From Prostheceraeus crozeri (taxonomy: Eukaryota; Platyhelminthes; Polycladida; Euryleptidae), in contig CAJQUW010011254.1 in assembly GCA_907163375.1 (NCBI GenBank), forward strand, positions 62,001 through 126,000: a DNA stretch of 64,000 nt, given 5' to 3'. Shown in pieces: positions 42,369 to 53,601 of this stretch; within the stretch, counting starts at the first letter, position 1; every line of letters starts with the position of its first letter. Under the pieces are notes generated by a model, which worked only from the letters and a program-made list of their open reading frames with translations, was not told the DNA's origin and did not search any database. The translations under genes and the position numbers were made by a program.

Positions 42369-42387
42369 ATGGCGACGGGAACGGCTA
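42369..42387 (+). promoter_or_regulatory. Primer-binding site overlapping the gag start codon
   Basis: The first base after the LTR is the A of ATG, and TGGCGACGGGAACGGC follows. TGG directly after an LTR is the usual complement of a tRNA CCA end. Start codon and PBS therefore share bases. Which tRNA primes is not determined. Confidence 0.55.
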
Positions 42388-44048
42388 CTACAGCAATAGA
42401 GAACCGTGATTTGAGAGCCACACCTTTTCACCCCATCGGCGATGCTGCTGCCACAGGCATGCAGTGGGAAGAGTGGATAGAGGGGATTGAAACTGAATTC
42501 AGATTTCGTAGGATTAGTGATCCAGAAGATAGAAAGGATGCTGTCCTGATTTACGGAGGGCCAGAGGTAAGGCGTTTGGCTAAGCACCTCCCAAACCCCA
42601 CCACTTTACCCAAGGGTGTGACAAAAGATGTATACACCACACTGAAATGTAAGCTAGACAATCATTTCATGAGAAAGATTAATACCCAGCATATGAAGTT
42701 TCTGTTTAACAAGATGCGACCCAATAGGCATGAACCAATGGGTAATTATGCTGCGCGGCTTAGAGAAAAAGCCAATTATTGTGATTTTGTTGATAGTGAT
42801 GACAGGATACTTGAGCACATTATTCAAACCACTGATGACAAGACACTTATCAAAAACGCTGTGAATAAAAGATGGAAACTCGATCAGCTTCTAGAGGAAG
42901 CGCAGCAGATGGAGGCCATGACAGATCAACTTAACGACATGAAATTATCGGAAGATAGGGATTCCAAAACCATCGCGAAAATCAGAAATCGTCCACATAG
43001 CTCGAAACAAGCTAGGCCTTATTTTAGCAAGCCAAACCAAAACAGGACCCCCTGCGGTTATTGTGGTCAGTCAGGCACACACGAGAAGGGGAGAAATTGT
43101 CCTGCTTACAACAAGAAATGTCATAAGTGCGGCGGGTTGAACCACTGGGCCAATGTTTGTAAATCCAGCAAGCCTAACCAGAATCAGAGCCAGAGGTTTA
43201 ACAAGCAGAAGAAATCCGTTAGGAAGTTGGAAGAAGCAGAGAACGAGACTAGTTCAGATGATGATTTTTTTCGCGTGAAACAGATAGGCATGCAAAAGAA
43301 ATCCCAGAAATTTGACAAATTGATTACTGTTCATGTCGCAGATGTGAAAACACTTATAGAACCTGACACAGGCTCAGAAGTCAATGTCATGGATGAGCAC
43401 CAGTTCAAAGCACTGACCAACAGATCATCAAGTACACTAGTACTGAAACCTTCCACTGTTAGGTTGAAAGCCGTCCAGAAAGAGCTTCTAGTGAAAGGAG
43501 AGATGGAGACCACTATCAAGAACATAACTTGCGGAACGACTGCTAAATTCGTTATCGTCAAGGGCAGACTAGAATCTCCACCCCTACTAAGCAGATACAC
43601 CTTAGAAACATTAGGGATGTTGAAGATAAACCCCCACGGTAAATTCGCCCGCGAGAATCACCTCAGGATACGCCTCATTAAGAATGAGCCTACAGATCGC
43701 GAGGCAATATTAGCGGAGTACGAGGAAGTCTTCGAGGGCATAGGCCACATCCGAGACAAGAAGAATGACCTCGAGATATATGCACACTTCCACATGAAAG
43801 ATGACGCAGAACCGATCGCACAGGAGCCCAGACCAGTCCCATTCTACCTCCTGAAGCCACTCAAAGCATTGCTGGATGAGTGTGTAGAAAATGGAATTTA
43901 CGAGCGCGTCCCAGATAATGAAGCCATTAGTTGGTGTTCACCATTAGTCATCATGCCGAAGCCAAGATACCGAGATGAACAAGAATTACAGTCCAATATG
44001 ATCCGTGCATGCATAGATCTGAGAGCACCAAATAAGGCCATGGAATGA
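42369..44048 (+). CDS. Gypsy Gag-protease and start of reverse transcriptase
   Basis: 559 residues from ATG 42369. The Gag part has a capsid-like helical region (WEEWIEGIETEFRFRRI) and two zinc knuckles (CGYCGQSGTHEKGRNCPAY and CHKCGGLNHWANVC, about residues 223-260). The aspartic protease motif is EPDTGSEVNVM (~335). RT begins with YLLKPLKALLDECVENGIYE. The frame stops at TGA 44046-44048 within the RT fingers region (DLRAPNKAME-stop), and the same frame continues coding afterwards. No separate pol start is needed, so the stop looks like a C-to-T mutation of CGA. Confidence 0.9.
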   Translation: MATGTATTAIENRDLRATPFHPIGDAAATGMQWEEWIEGIETEFRFRRISDPEDRKDAVLIYGGPEVRRLAKHLPNPTTLPKGVTKDVYTTLKCKLDNHFMRKINTQHMKFLFNKMRPNRHEPMGNYAARLREKANYCDFVDSDDRILEHIIQTTDDKTLIKNAVNKRWKLDQLLEEAQQMEAMTDQLNDMKLSEDRDSKTIAKIRNRPHSSKQARPYFSKPNQNRTPCGYCGQSGTHEKGRNCPAYNKKCHKCGGLNHWANVCKSSKPNQNQSQRFNKQKKSVRKLEEAENETSSDDDFFRVKQIGMQKKSQKFDKLITVHVADVKTLIEPDTGSEVNVMDEHQFKALTNRSSSTLVLKPSTVRLKAVQKELLVKGEMETTIKNITCGTTAKFVIVKGRLESPPLLSRYTLETLGMLKINPHGKFARENHLRIRLIKNEPTDREAILAEYEEVFEGIGHIRDKKNDLEIYAHFHMKDDAEPIAQEPRPVPFYLLKPLKALLDECVENGIYERVPDNEAISWCSPLVIMPKPRYRDEQELQSNMIRACIDLRAPNKAME

Positions 44049-46603
44049 AACAGTATCACTCAGTGCACCACAGTCGAGGACTTTACCCACAAATTCAGTG
44101 AATGCAAGATATTTTCGAAACTTGACATGAATCAAGGTTACCACCAGTTTAGCCTTCATCCAAAGTCGAGAAACATTGCCACGTTCAGCACACCTTGGGG
44201 CAACATGCGCCCAACCAGATTGATATTCGGAGCGAAATCAGCCCAAGATAGCTTCGACGAAGTTGTTTACCGAATATTCGGCAATATCCCCAACTGTTTG
44301 AACCATAGAGACGACATCCTCATTGGCGGCAGAGACGAAGAGGAGCATGCTAAAGCTCTGAAACAGGTCTTAAATCAAGCGAGAGATTTTGGCATCACAT
44401 TCAACCGTCAGAAATGTCAGTTCGGTCTGAAAGAGATAGAATTTTACGGCTATAAGTTCTCTGACGATGGACTGCGACCGGCTCCAGAGAAGGTCAAAGC
44501 CATCAAGGAATGCAGCATACCGGAATTTAAGTCAGAAGTCCGCAGTTTTCTAGGAATGACTGGTTATTTGTCAAAATTCATACCTAACTACTCGCACCTA
44601 ACAGCTCCACTCCGTAACCTAACCCTGAAAGATAAGAAATTCCAGTGGACCGAGGTTGAAGACAAGGCATTTGAGAAGCTGAAAGAGGCCATCACAGATA
44701 ATGCTGCCGTGGCATTCTTTAACCCTAGATACCCTATTATCGTGAGAACTGAAGCGAGCTTCCATGAAGGTCTATCGGCAGGATTATTCCAGAAGACAGA
44801 ATCAGGCATCAAGCCAGTTCATTTCATTAGCAGGTCGATGACTAGCACAGAGAGAAACTATAGCCAGACCGAGAAAGATGCGGTATGCGTCCGATGGGCG
44901 AAAAACAGATTTCGCATGTACTTGCTAGGTGCACCGAAGTTCAAGATAGTTTGTTCGCACAAGCCACTGATTCCACTTTTCAACAAGACGAAAGTGAACT
45001 TACCACCACGTCTTGAGAGGTGGATCATGGACATGCAGGATGTGGACTATGAAATGATCTACGAACCGGGCAGAGATGAAAGAGACCCCCTGGACTACCT
45101 CTCAAGGCATCCATTAACTGAGACAGCTTCAGACTCAACCGAACGATATGTCAGATGCATAGTCACTCATGAACACACCGGCTTGAACGAGATTAGAAAA
45201 GAAACAGCTAGAGATCCACAACTGCAGAAGCTGAGAAAGACCATAAGGAGCGAATCATGGGAGGCTATGAGAAGGGACCCCGATGTCATACCGTTCTATA
45301 GTCTTAAGACAGAAATCTATGAGGCTGACGGACTCCTCTTCAGGATGAATAAGATTATAATTCCAGAAAAACTTCAGAAAAGGATAGTCAATTCAGCTCA
45401 TAAAATGGGCCATTTCGGGATGACGAAGACGAAGCGCATGATACGTGACAAGTACTGGTTGGAGAACATTAACCAACTAGTAGAAAACACAATCAAAAAC
45501 TGTCACCCATGCCAGACTGCAACCGATGACCATAGAGAGTTACCAGCCAAGATGACCAAGATACCTAATGAGCCATGGCATACCGTCTTGATTGATTTTG
45601 GGGGACCCTACCCCGGCGGGCATTACAATTTAGTTGTGATAGACTTACGAACACGGTACCCAGAAGTCGAAATTGTCTACTCTACAGCATCAGGTCCCAC
45701 CATTGAGAAGCTCACAAAAATCTTCAGCACCCACGGTATTCCCAGTACTGTCATATCAGATAACGGACCCCCCTTCAACTCGGAGATGTTCTCAAACTTC
45801 GCCGATGAGCAAGGTTTTCACCACCACCGTGTTACGCCAGAGCACCCCAGAGCGAACGGCGCTGCTGAGAGTTTTATGAAGACCCTAAACAAAGCTGAGA
45901 GAATAGCCCACTTAGAAGGACGAAATTGGAAGATAGCTGTCCAGGAGATGTTGATGGGTTTTAGAGGTCCACCCCACATGTTGTTACAGGAATCTCACCC
46001 TACGAGGCACTCATGGGTAGAAAGGTCAGGACAAAGCTCTATACTAGAACCTTTGAAGGACCGAGCAGTGATAGAGACCAGGCCATTAATGAGATAGACA
46101 GAAGTTACAAAAACAGGATTAAGAACTATAAAGATAGAGGATCACACGATCCACGATTCAATATCGGGGATCACGTTTTGGTGAAACAGAAGAAGAGAGA
46201 CAAATGGTCCACTCCATACGAACCGAACTTGTACACCATCGAGAAGACGGACGGATTCAGCGTCAAGGCGAGAAGATCAACCGACGGACGAACGATCTAT
46301 CGAGATGCGAGCAGGTTCAAGAGAGTGAACTTGGCAGATAATAGAACCGAAGCAGAACCGGAGACCCAAGCCACCGATGAGACGATCCAGGAGAATCCGA
46401 CCGAGACGAGCGAACCGATCCAGGAGAATCCGACCGAGACGAGAGAACCGATCCAAGAGGACGAGAACGAAGTTGTAGAAGGAGCGAGACGCGAGAACCG
46501 GAACCGAGACGAGACGAGGCAGGAGAGCCTATCGACAACCAGCGACGAACCGAAACACGAGCACCTGAGCGGAGGCAACCGGAACCAAACGCGTACCAGA
46601 TGA
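44049..46603 (+). pseudogene. Gypsy reverse transcriptase, RNase H and integrase
   Basis: In-frame continuation after the TGA. RT has SKLDMNQGYHQ and the catalytic HRDDILIGG (a HRDD variant of YxDD). RNase H follows, with TEAS where the usual catalytic Asp (TDAS) is Glu. The integrase has an HHCC finger (HKMGHFGMTKTKRM, CHPCQ) and D-D-E positions in LIDFGGPY, VISDNGPPF and GAAESFMK. The frame ends at 46097. The true continuation is the -1 or +1 frame from about 45980 to 46603 (PYEALMGRKV, then FNIGDHVLV and an Arg/Glu-rich tail with two TETxEPIQEN repeats). No chromodomain is visible. Confidence 0.9.
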
Positions 46604-46675
46604 AGACCAATATACTTGAATGACTATTTCACCGACAGTGACATCTTTGCAGACGGATCCCTTACTCCGTGATTT

Positions 46676-46690
46676 GTGGAAAGGGAGAGA
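46676..46690 (+). promoter_or_regulatory. Polypurine tract
   Basis: TGGAAAGGGAGAGA lies directly before the 3' LTR, the place where plus-strand synthesis is primed. Confidence 0.8.
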
Positions 46691-46912
46691 TGTAATATCT
46701 CACTCTATGAGATTTGACATATTTCTATTCCTTAACTTTGTTTGAATATGTTAATGGTTTGAATACACACTCAGTTTTCTTATGCGTGTACGCTGTGTTT
46801 TTAGCCGAGAACCCATGTACCCTTTATACTGTGCATGCTAATGTGTATACTGATTAATACACCATAGAGTTGTAAAGATAGCAGATTAGATTACATCAGA
46901 TCAGATATTACA
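46691..46912 (+). repeat. 3' LTR
   Basis: 222 bp, nearly identical to the 5' LTR; followed by the CATGG duplication. Confidence 0.92.
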
Positions 46913-47362
46913 CATGGGTGGACTGGATATATCTACTCATGCATTGTGAGAGATCCCTATATGTATGCCTAATGTGTATATGCACTAAGTTCATATACAG
47001 CTAAGTAGGCCTATCAGTCATTTAAGTAGCTTACAAACGAGAAGAGGAAATGAAATGGAGTTATATTCTTCTCTGCATCGCCCTATTATTTCATTTTGTC
47101 ATGTCAACATTACGTTGCAATCGGTACCATGAAACCCGATTTTATCTGCCTCATGATCCCCTTTCATTTCATAATGCAGTTCCTCGCTATGAAATTGAAA
47201 TATAACCGCATTCACTTGAACAGACAATTCAACTTGTCGATGGGAAGATATAGTAACTCAATGTTTATGTAGGCCTCACAGCCAGTAAGACTTCAATTCA
47301 AGTGAAACATAGACATATTGGTATATTTCCAAATAAATGTGGATTTGAGCATCATTTCCTAC

Positions 47363-47440
47363 ATTCAGCTCAGTTAATGGAGAGTCAGATATCGTGGGGT
47401 CACAGGTTCGACTCCTGGTATTTGCACATGGCGGTTTGAT
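47363..47440 (+). other. tRNA-derived sequence (SINE head or tRNA pseudogene)
   Basis: CAGCTCAGTTAATGGAGAG resembles a tRNA A box, and GGTTCGACTCC at the right spacing is a good B box with a T-stem (CAGG/CCTG). The acceptor ends do not pair, so it is not a working tRNA. A tRNA-derived SINE fragment is likeliest. Confidence 0.45.
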
Positions 47441-47591
47441 CTATCGTTAATTTCATTTCATTCTAATATTGATGGCTCGATCACGGAAGCAGATCACAAG
47501 GTCAGCAATTGAGTGCCACGTAGACAACAGTGGGGATAAATTAAGGATAGAATTATGAATGGAGTAATGCTAATGCATAATGATAACTTAC

Positions 47592-47755
47592 ATGTTCTTC
47601 AGGAAAAATAACCGCTCGGTCAATGCACATAGTCCGTAAAAAAACTTGTTCTGAATTTCCGTGTTTTCTCCGATTTCAGCCATGTCCAGTACCGCTTCAA
47701 ACTGATCTGGGGTCAAAGTCCCGATAAGAATTTCATTGAATACTTTGTCGAGATT
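47592..47755 (-). CDS. Host gene, internal exon B
   Basis: The acceptor TTAATTTTCAG opens a 164-bp exon reading NLDKVFNEILIGTLTPDQFE, then AVLDMAEIGENTEIQNKFFY and GLCALTERLFFLKN. It ends at CAT|GTAAGT, two bases into a codon. Phase agrees with exon C. Sequence is helical and acidic; no family recognised. Its phase-0 start does not match the phase-1 end of exon A, so an unseen exon or different splice site probably lies between 47756 and 48209. Confidence 0.65.
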
Positions 47756-48209
47756 CTGAAAATTAATTTTCTGTATGTTGGATAGAAAATGAAAGGGAAT
47801 GGCGTTGCATCAAGGCAACACAAAAGCAAGATAATACATATCACATATTTTCCTCTTCATAGTTATCGATTTCTTGCGCTATGACAGTGATAGTGGCACG
47901 TAATAATTTTACATTTACAAAATTATGAAAGACATGAATACTACTCAATATCTGTCAAAAGTAGGTATTTCAGGAGGCACCATCGATTAGACGCTATACT
48001 GTCCGCATTGCAGTTCACAGTCTTCATTCAAATCTTCCCTACCAAATTTTTCAGCAAATAAGCGGCTTCTACTGTAGGCCTACTTGAGTCAAATCTAAAT
48101 TGCTAGAATATCAGAAAATGTTTTCGTGGTGTTGTCATCGTTGGCTGTTAAGTCTCAGCTGTTCCAGTGACACTCTAAAAGTTGAGAATATTACAGTTCT
48201 TGATCTTAC

Positions 48210-48328
48210 CTTTCTCGAAACCGATTGAGTTCTGACATCTTTGTGCTTCAGAAACAACTTCTGATATAATGTTTGGCGTCTTGAGGAAATTATACAATAT
48301 TTCTCCAAATACTGTTTCGGTGTCATTG
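48210..48328 (-). CDS. Host gene, internal exon A
   Basis: The acceptor ATTTCGTTTCAG opens a 119-bp exon reading NDTETVFGEILYNFLKTP, then NIISEVVSEAQRCQNSIGFEK, and ending at AAAG|GTAAGA. Composition and helical pattern match exon B (FxEIL motif shared: VFGEILYNFL against VFNEILIGTL), suggesting a repeated helical unit. The upstream exons were not found. Confidence 0.55.
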
Positions 48329-48565
48329 CTGAAACGAAATGAAAACAATTAGTAAATTTCTAAACATCAGATATTGCTGAATCAATCATTAAATGGCCAG
48401 TTATTGTGTAGATGTATGATGAAACTGACAAAATAATACTATTAAATTGATGAAGTATAATGCCCAATTCATTCATTGACAGATCATTTAACCTTTACAT
48501 GCATGTACATGTACGTTCTCAATTGCTAACTCTGTCCAGTCTGCCTCCCGACAATACCGGTATAT

Positions 48566-48640
48566 CAATCATGCCTAGGTTTTGAAAGCATCAATGAGGC
48601 TGTAAGGATCATTGATGCTTGAAAAAGCTAGGCATGATCC
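48566..48640 (+). ncRNA. Pre-miRNA-like hairpin (candidate)
   Basis: ATCATGCCTAGGTTTTGAAA plus GCATCAATGA pairs with TCATTGATGCTTGAAAAAGC plus TAGGCATGAT across an ~11-base loop. This gives a ~30-bp stem with small bulges, the size of an animal miRNA precursor. It could equally be a fold-back transposon remnant. I do not recognise the sequence as a known miRNA. Confidence 0.35.
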
Positions 48641-48732
48641 TATTGTAGTGAATGCTTGCTATGATTCATGCACATGTAGAAGTCTGTGGAAGTTTCTGGC
48701 TACATACATAGATAGTGGTTTTTGTTTCAGTA

Positions 48733-48857
48733 GCCGGCAACAACGACGATTGTTGCCGGCTCTGCGCAGGCATCAATGTAGGAATACCATATGAGATTTC
48801 AAGGTAAGTAATGTACAAATCAGAGGCCGAGAAATCTCATGTGGTATTTCCATTGCC
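48733..48857. repeat. Two further hairpins
   Basis: CCGGCAACAACG-ACGATTGTTGCCGG (48733-48758) is a compact palindrome. GGAATACCATATGAGATTTC (48780-48799) is mirrored by GAAATCTCATGTGGTATTTCC (from about 48831) across a ~33-base loop. Confidence 0.6.
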
Positions 48858-49249
48858 TACATCTACATCTATCCATAGACATCCCATAACAGAACATTCC
48901 TCTGCAATTTAGAAGTCTATGATCTTAGCAGCAACTTCTATGTTATTGGTAGGCCTAATGAAAAATGACGGCAGGCAGCAATGTGCAAACTGCCATTATT
49001 CCTGTATTATTGCATCATGGATTTAGAAATATAAGTCGACAATGAAATAATACCGCATAGCATTTATTACAATAAGTGTTGTTTTCCTGCTACCGATGTC
49101 GACACCGTATACTGACTGCATCTGACTATCAAGATTCATAAGGCTCCCGTTAACCATTGTATTTCTCCTAGAATCCTATATGAAGCAACCTCTTTGTTGG
49201 CTGGCCCGATCGCACATCTACATGTATAATCGCTTTCAGTCGCAGAGAA

Positions 49250-49647
49250 ATCAACACCGTGGTGGTGGAAGTTGACATATATTGTTCCTGTTTCGAAAAA
49301 ATCAAATCCTTTTATTGATCAACTGCATCCCATCCAAGTTCTCCCAATCATGTCTCAGCTACTCGAAAAATGTATTATGACGTCAATCGAAGACCAATTA
49401 TTAGTCATGTATGGACCAAACCAGTTTAGATTTCGCAAGGGATCTTCAATACTTCACGCAAATACCGTGCCACAAGAATTTGTGACTTGTCACCTTGACC
49501 AAAAAGATATTGAAGTTGCTGTAATGATCTCCGTCGACCTCAGTCGAGCTTTTAAACTCTCTGACCCATGGCCCATGGAAGTCTCCTTGACACATTAAAA
49601 AACAGTTCCCTTCCGTCAGAATTCCTTTTATGGTGTGTTGATTATTT
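49250..49647 (+). pseudogene. Jockey-type reverse transcriptase fragment, left piece
   Basis: YIVPVSKKSNPFIDQLHPIQ, VLPIMSQLLEKCI, YGPNQFRFRKGSS and VMISVDLSRAF are successive RT blocks of a Jockey/CR1-type element. The frame decays after the palm motif. The gene resumes at 51090, beyond an inserted hAT element. Confidence 0.8.
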
Positions 49648-49655
49648 CTCCGATC

Positions 49656-51081
49656 TAGAGATGTACATGGCTCGACCTGACGAGCCGCGAGCCGATGTGA
49701 TTTTGAAATATTCAAGCCGAGCTGAGCCGAGCTGAGCCGACGAGCCATTTTAATCTTGGGTAAAATAAAGTTAAAATTTAACCTAATGTACAGTGTCTAT
49801 ACACATAGTTTGAACAAGTGTTGATTGTAGAACATTTAGTTGATATAATTACAGTTGCATCATCAATTATAGATTGTGAAGGAGATGGTAACATTACAAT
49901 GATCATCTTGTCTTAAGAAGATTCCTGGCTGTATTGATGCAATATTTATACATAGCTATGGTTTTCCTTGTCCATTATTCTTACAAATTTCCTACGCAGT
50001 TTTCTACTTTTCATTTTCTACAACGATCTGATGCATCTGGCTAATATAATTGCGCATCAGTTTAATCATCAAATTTTGAGAAAGACATATATCGCAGCGC
50101 AAGCTACCATTTGAGGATGATGGTCCTTGACGAATAATAAAGAGCCTCTGGCCCATCAATCTTAGCATAAGAATATCAAAACTGTCCATTACTGAGTTTA
50201 GGCAAAGGTCTTAAAGTCTGCCTAAAGTCTCCTAAATGAATGAATTTTAATTGCGCTTTCATAATGTAATTTAAATCACGAAAATTCGGAAAGTAATTCG
50301 ATGTAATTATTTTTAAATTCATTAAACAGATATTTTTTGACTTACAAATTCATTCATATGGTGTTGTAGTGTGATAAACAGAACAGCTGCATGTAATTGC
50401 CTCTCCTTTATCTCTGGTCGTTATGTATCTCTGGTCATGTTAGACGCCGCCAGCTGCTATTACATGTTTAAGGTGTCAAGTCACTTAAAGCCGCTGGCGT
50501 TGTTAATAAACTTGACTTGCTTGTCGGTCTCAGCACAAGCCTGGTTGTTTTCTCTCTCTCCCACACACTCGAATATATAGTAAGGGCCAAGTTAGAACAT
50601 ATGGTAGGTTGCAAAATCAGTTAAAATGAAGAAAAATCAGACTTTGGAGAAACCCATTCCGGTGTAAAGCTATAAACTTCGATTTATAACTACGATTGCG
50701 ATTATGCCTACCCATAAATATCGTGCATGATCAAAAGTTCATCTAAATATATTGAATTCGATATTATCTAAAAAATATTTTTGTATACCTTAACTCTAAC
50801 TCTGAAGTAGATCTTTTAATTCTATAAATCACTATCCTAATAGTTAGGACTTTAAATAGGTCCACTTATTAAATATTACCAAATTTAGCTAGCCTACCAC
50901 AAAAAATTAAATAAAAATCTATCTTACACCTTACAACGATATATTTTAAGCCAAGCCGAAGAGCCGCGGCTCGGACCGCCTCGATCAAGTGGAGCCGAGC
51001 TGAGCCGAGGGAAGATGATTTCAAGCCGAGCCGAACCGAGCCGCCATCGGTTCGGCTCGGCTCGGCTTATGTGCATCTCTA
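49656..51081. mobile_element. Non-autonomous hAT element
   Basis: Termini TAGAGATGTACATGGCTCG and, inverted, TAGAGATGCACATAAGCCG. A perfect 8-bp duplication CTCCGATC flanks it (49648-49655 and 51082-51089). Both ends carry many GAGCCGAGCTGAGCCGA-type repeats. The interior (1.4 kb, AT-rich) has no transposase. Confidence 0.9.
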
Positions 51082-51089
51082 CTCCGATC

Positions 51090-51909
51090 GCTACCAGCAA
51101 GTTTGCATAAATTGTTATAGTTTCAGCAAAGTTTAGGAAGTCACTTAAGGAGCACCTCAGCTCATGAATCAATTTTGTCCCCTTTTTTGTTATCTACTCA
51201 TATGAGATCTCTGAAACCGACATGATCATCATCTAAGATGATGAAGTATGCTGACGACATATTTGTACTTATCCCCTTTTCTAACCAGACTGATGAAACC
51301 CTGAAAGTGGAAAACGAAATCAACGCAGCTGCAGATGGGTTTCAACTCACGGGCTGAAGCTTAACATATTTAAAACAAAAATAATAATAAGATCATCCAA
51401 ATCGACTACTCATTAATTCCAATTCCCTCGGTCAACGAATACAACATTCTCATGAGAAACTAAGTGGGACAAGCATGTATTTGGCGTGTTTAATATAATG
51501 CTTGTAAACAAGCTGCGAGACATGTCTTTGCTCTCAATCTTTTGAAATGATTTTCATTTACATCAGAGAAAGACTTAACGCAAATCTACAATCGAATACA
51601 ATGCTCCTCTTCTCGTTGGACTAAATAAGAAAAATATGCAGAAACTCGAATAGATCCAAAGGCGGTGTCACCGTAAAATCTGAGGCCTGCATTGTCCGTG
51701 TGACGACTTTCAATCAATTGAAACAAGAATTGAAAAACATGCAATGAAAACATTCCATAAAATTATGAAATCATCAAACATCTTTCATGACCTTTGCCCG
51801 TCACTCTCCATAACTCTGGACATCTTCATCTCCCAAAGTGCAATAGTCTCCTTCGTGCCTAGTTGTTCATCCCCCGTTGTACTTAAATTCTCAATCAAAG
51901 CTACTTGCT
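51090..51909 (+). pseudogene. Jockey-type reverse transcriptase fragment, right piece
   Basis: Continues the RT after the hAT insertion. MMKYADDIFVLIPF (about 51237) is the catalytic box. Then come a decayed thumb region and C-terminal blocks such as QKLE-IQRRCHRKI and VVLKFSIKATC, in several frames with many stops. Confidence 0.7.
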
Positions 51910-52259
51910 AAAGTGATTCAAATTTCTCTGCTATCCTTAAAAGTCATTGTCGTTATCGTCTTCTATGACTATACAGTCATTTTTGTGACTTGATATCTTC
52001 ATTATGCATTGTTTGATTTCCAGTCATTTGAAATAAACACATAATATTATGATAATTGTAAATTCCCTCAAGTATCAGAAATTTCTTCATCGGTACGTCC
52101 TTCATTGCTGCATTAGGAAGCTGTTTCTTCAAAGATCATTTCGGTCTTTAATAGCTGCCTACTTCTTAAGTTGTGGAACAATGCAATCGAAAAATCAAAG
52201 CTCTCATTCACATGCAACAGTTAAGGTTGATTTGTTGTTATTGATCTCACTTGTTAGAG
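51910..52259. other. No gene seen
   Basis: Short spacer; an open frame at 52049-52339 runs into the next element and has no motif. Confidence 0.4.
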
Positions 52260-53226
52260 CGGTGGTGGGCAATCAAGTTGAGATAACCACAATGATTGGC
52301 CCGCGAAAAGGCTCGCGGGCCACCAACTTTGGAAGGTAGTAGAAAATTGTTTTGTTCCGTACTTCATATCCGTAGGTATATCTGCTGGCAGTATTACATT
52401 ACAAAGTTCTACATGCAAATGCATACAGCAGTATTGTACGCAACTAATTTGTTTAATATCAATGAATTATAATTTATATTCTACAATTCATGTGAGTGTT
52501 GAAGCCCGAATAGGGTACAACAAATCATGGAAGCTTTTCTTTGTGCAATTAAACGGCAAGTTGGCTTTTTTGGTGATATGACTTACACAACCTTATTTCA
52601 TCGAAAATCAGCTGTCTGTAAGAGCAGTGGAATTATCCACCTGAAAGCACTGCAAGATAAAATTGATTGTGCTACAATTGATCATGGTACATGTCCCGGC
52701 GTGTGCATACGCCTATGTCACCCAATCATAAGCGGCTTTCAAAAATCGTGCAAATGCTCCACAAATGGTAGTGGTGTAGAGTACAAAATGTATTGGTGTA
52801 GGCTTCGTAGCATAAAAAAGAAATTCAGCAAGAATGTTTGAAAAAATCTGGCCTGTCGAAATCATGGGTTGGATTCCTTCATACGTAGCCTAGGTCTGCT
52901 TGATATAGCCTATTTACAGGTTCATCAAAGCGTGGTTTATTACGTAGTGAAGCATGCTCAACAAGACATCGAATACCATCTGTGACTTAGCGCTAAACTC
53001 GCAGAGAAGATACTCATTACAAAAGAATTACGGTTGGATCATTCGAATGTGAATTTTTGTACCATCTTGTTGGTTTTGCTAATTCTAAAGATGATCCCTC
53101 ACTCTTAAAAGCATCTCTCAAAGGTCGAAGTTGGAGTGAATCATTTTCACATCACCGATCCAAATAAAGTCAGAGGGACACTTTATATATGAGGAGTGGT
53201 GGCGGGCCACGCGTTGCCCACCACTG
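52260..53226. mobile_element. hAT-type MITE
   Basis: Left end CGGTGGTGGGCAA and right end TTGCCCACCACTG are inverted, with GGCCCGC/GCGGGCC just inside. Flanks TGTTAGAG and TGTTAGGT fit an 8-bp duplication with two changes. A 104-codon open frame (52527-52841) inside lacks recognisable transposase motifs. Confidence 0.65.
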
Positions 53227-53601
53227 TGTTAGGTTCTGGTCTCACAATTATTTTATCTTCTCATTTTTGTCATGCATTTTGATTCTCATACACTTGAGTA
53301 TAAAACTCTTCTTTTCTCCACGCATATTTTCCCAAATATGCGAAATCAATTAAATATAAAGAAATAAAAAAAAAAAATGCGAAATCTTTCTGAACCGAAC
53401 TTCTAACACAAGAGATCAGTAACAGCAAAGCAAATTTATCATCAATAAGAAAAGAACTAGCCAAATCGATGATATGCAACAGCATGCAAGTACTTCACTA
53501 GGATAATAAACTTTTTTTTAGCGTGCTAACTATATTTATGCCATAACAATTACAAATCAATTACAGGAAAAATTACAAATAAAAATTAAATTACAGGAGA
53601 A
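53227..53601. other. No gene seen
   Basis: AT-rich spacer with an A-run near 53366-53380. Confidence 0.4.

Larger units (their letters stand above)
42147..46912 (+). mobile_element. Gypsy-type LTR retrotransposon, near-complete and young
   Basis: Two 222-bp LTRs (42147-42368 and 46691-46912), beginning TGTAATATCTC and ending ATATTACA, flank the coding region. They differ at one position that I can see (TTCATGG against TTAATGG). A 5-bp duplication CATGG lies on both sides (42142-42146 and 46913-46917). The polymerase order protease-RT-RNase H-integrase is that of Gypsy. Its G+C content is clearly higher than the surroundings. One stop and one frameshift break the ORF. Confidence 0.95.
41770..47591 (-). 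other. Intron of the host gene holding a Gypsy element
   Basis: The intron runs from a GTAAGT donor (47591) to the acceptor at 41770. It is 5.8 kb, of which 4.8 kb is the Gypsy insertion in the opposite orientation to the gene. A minus-strand open frame at 42064-41852 (containing YPFWHYRENLSTMLNF) looks protein-like, but I found no splice sites that fit it to the exons. Confidence 0.55.
48329..49249. other. Non-coding, two hairpins
   Basis: Upstream side of the host exon on the minus strand. Holds the two inverted repeats listed next; no open frame with recognisable content. Confidence 0.45.

Noticed and set aside
47363..47440. Functional tRNA gene
   Set aside because: A and B boxes are present but the acceptor arms do not pair, so only a tRNA-derived relic is claimed.
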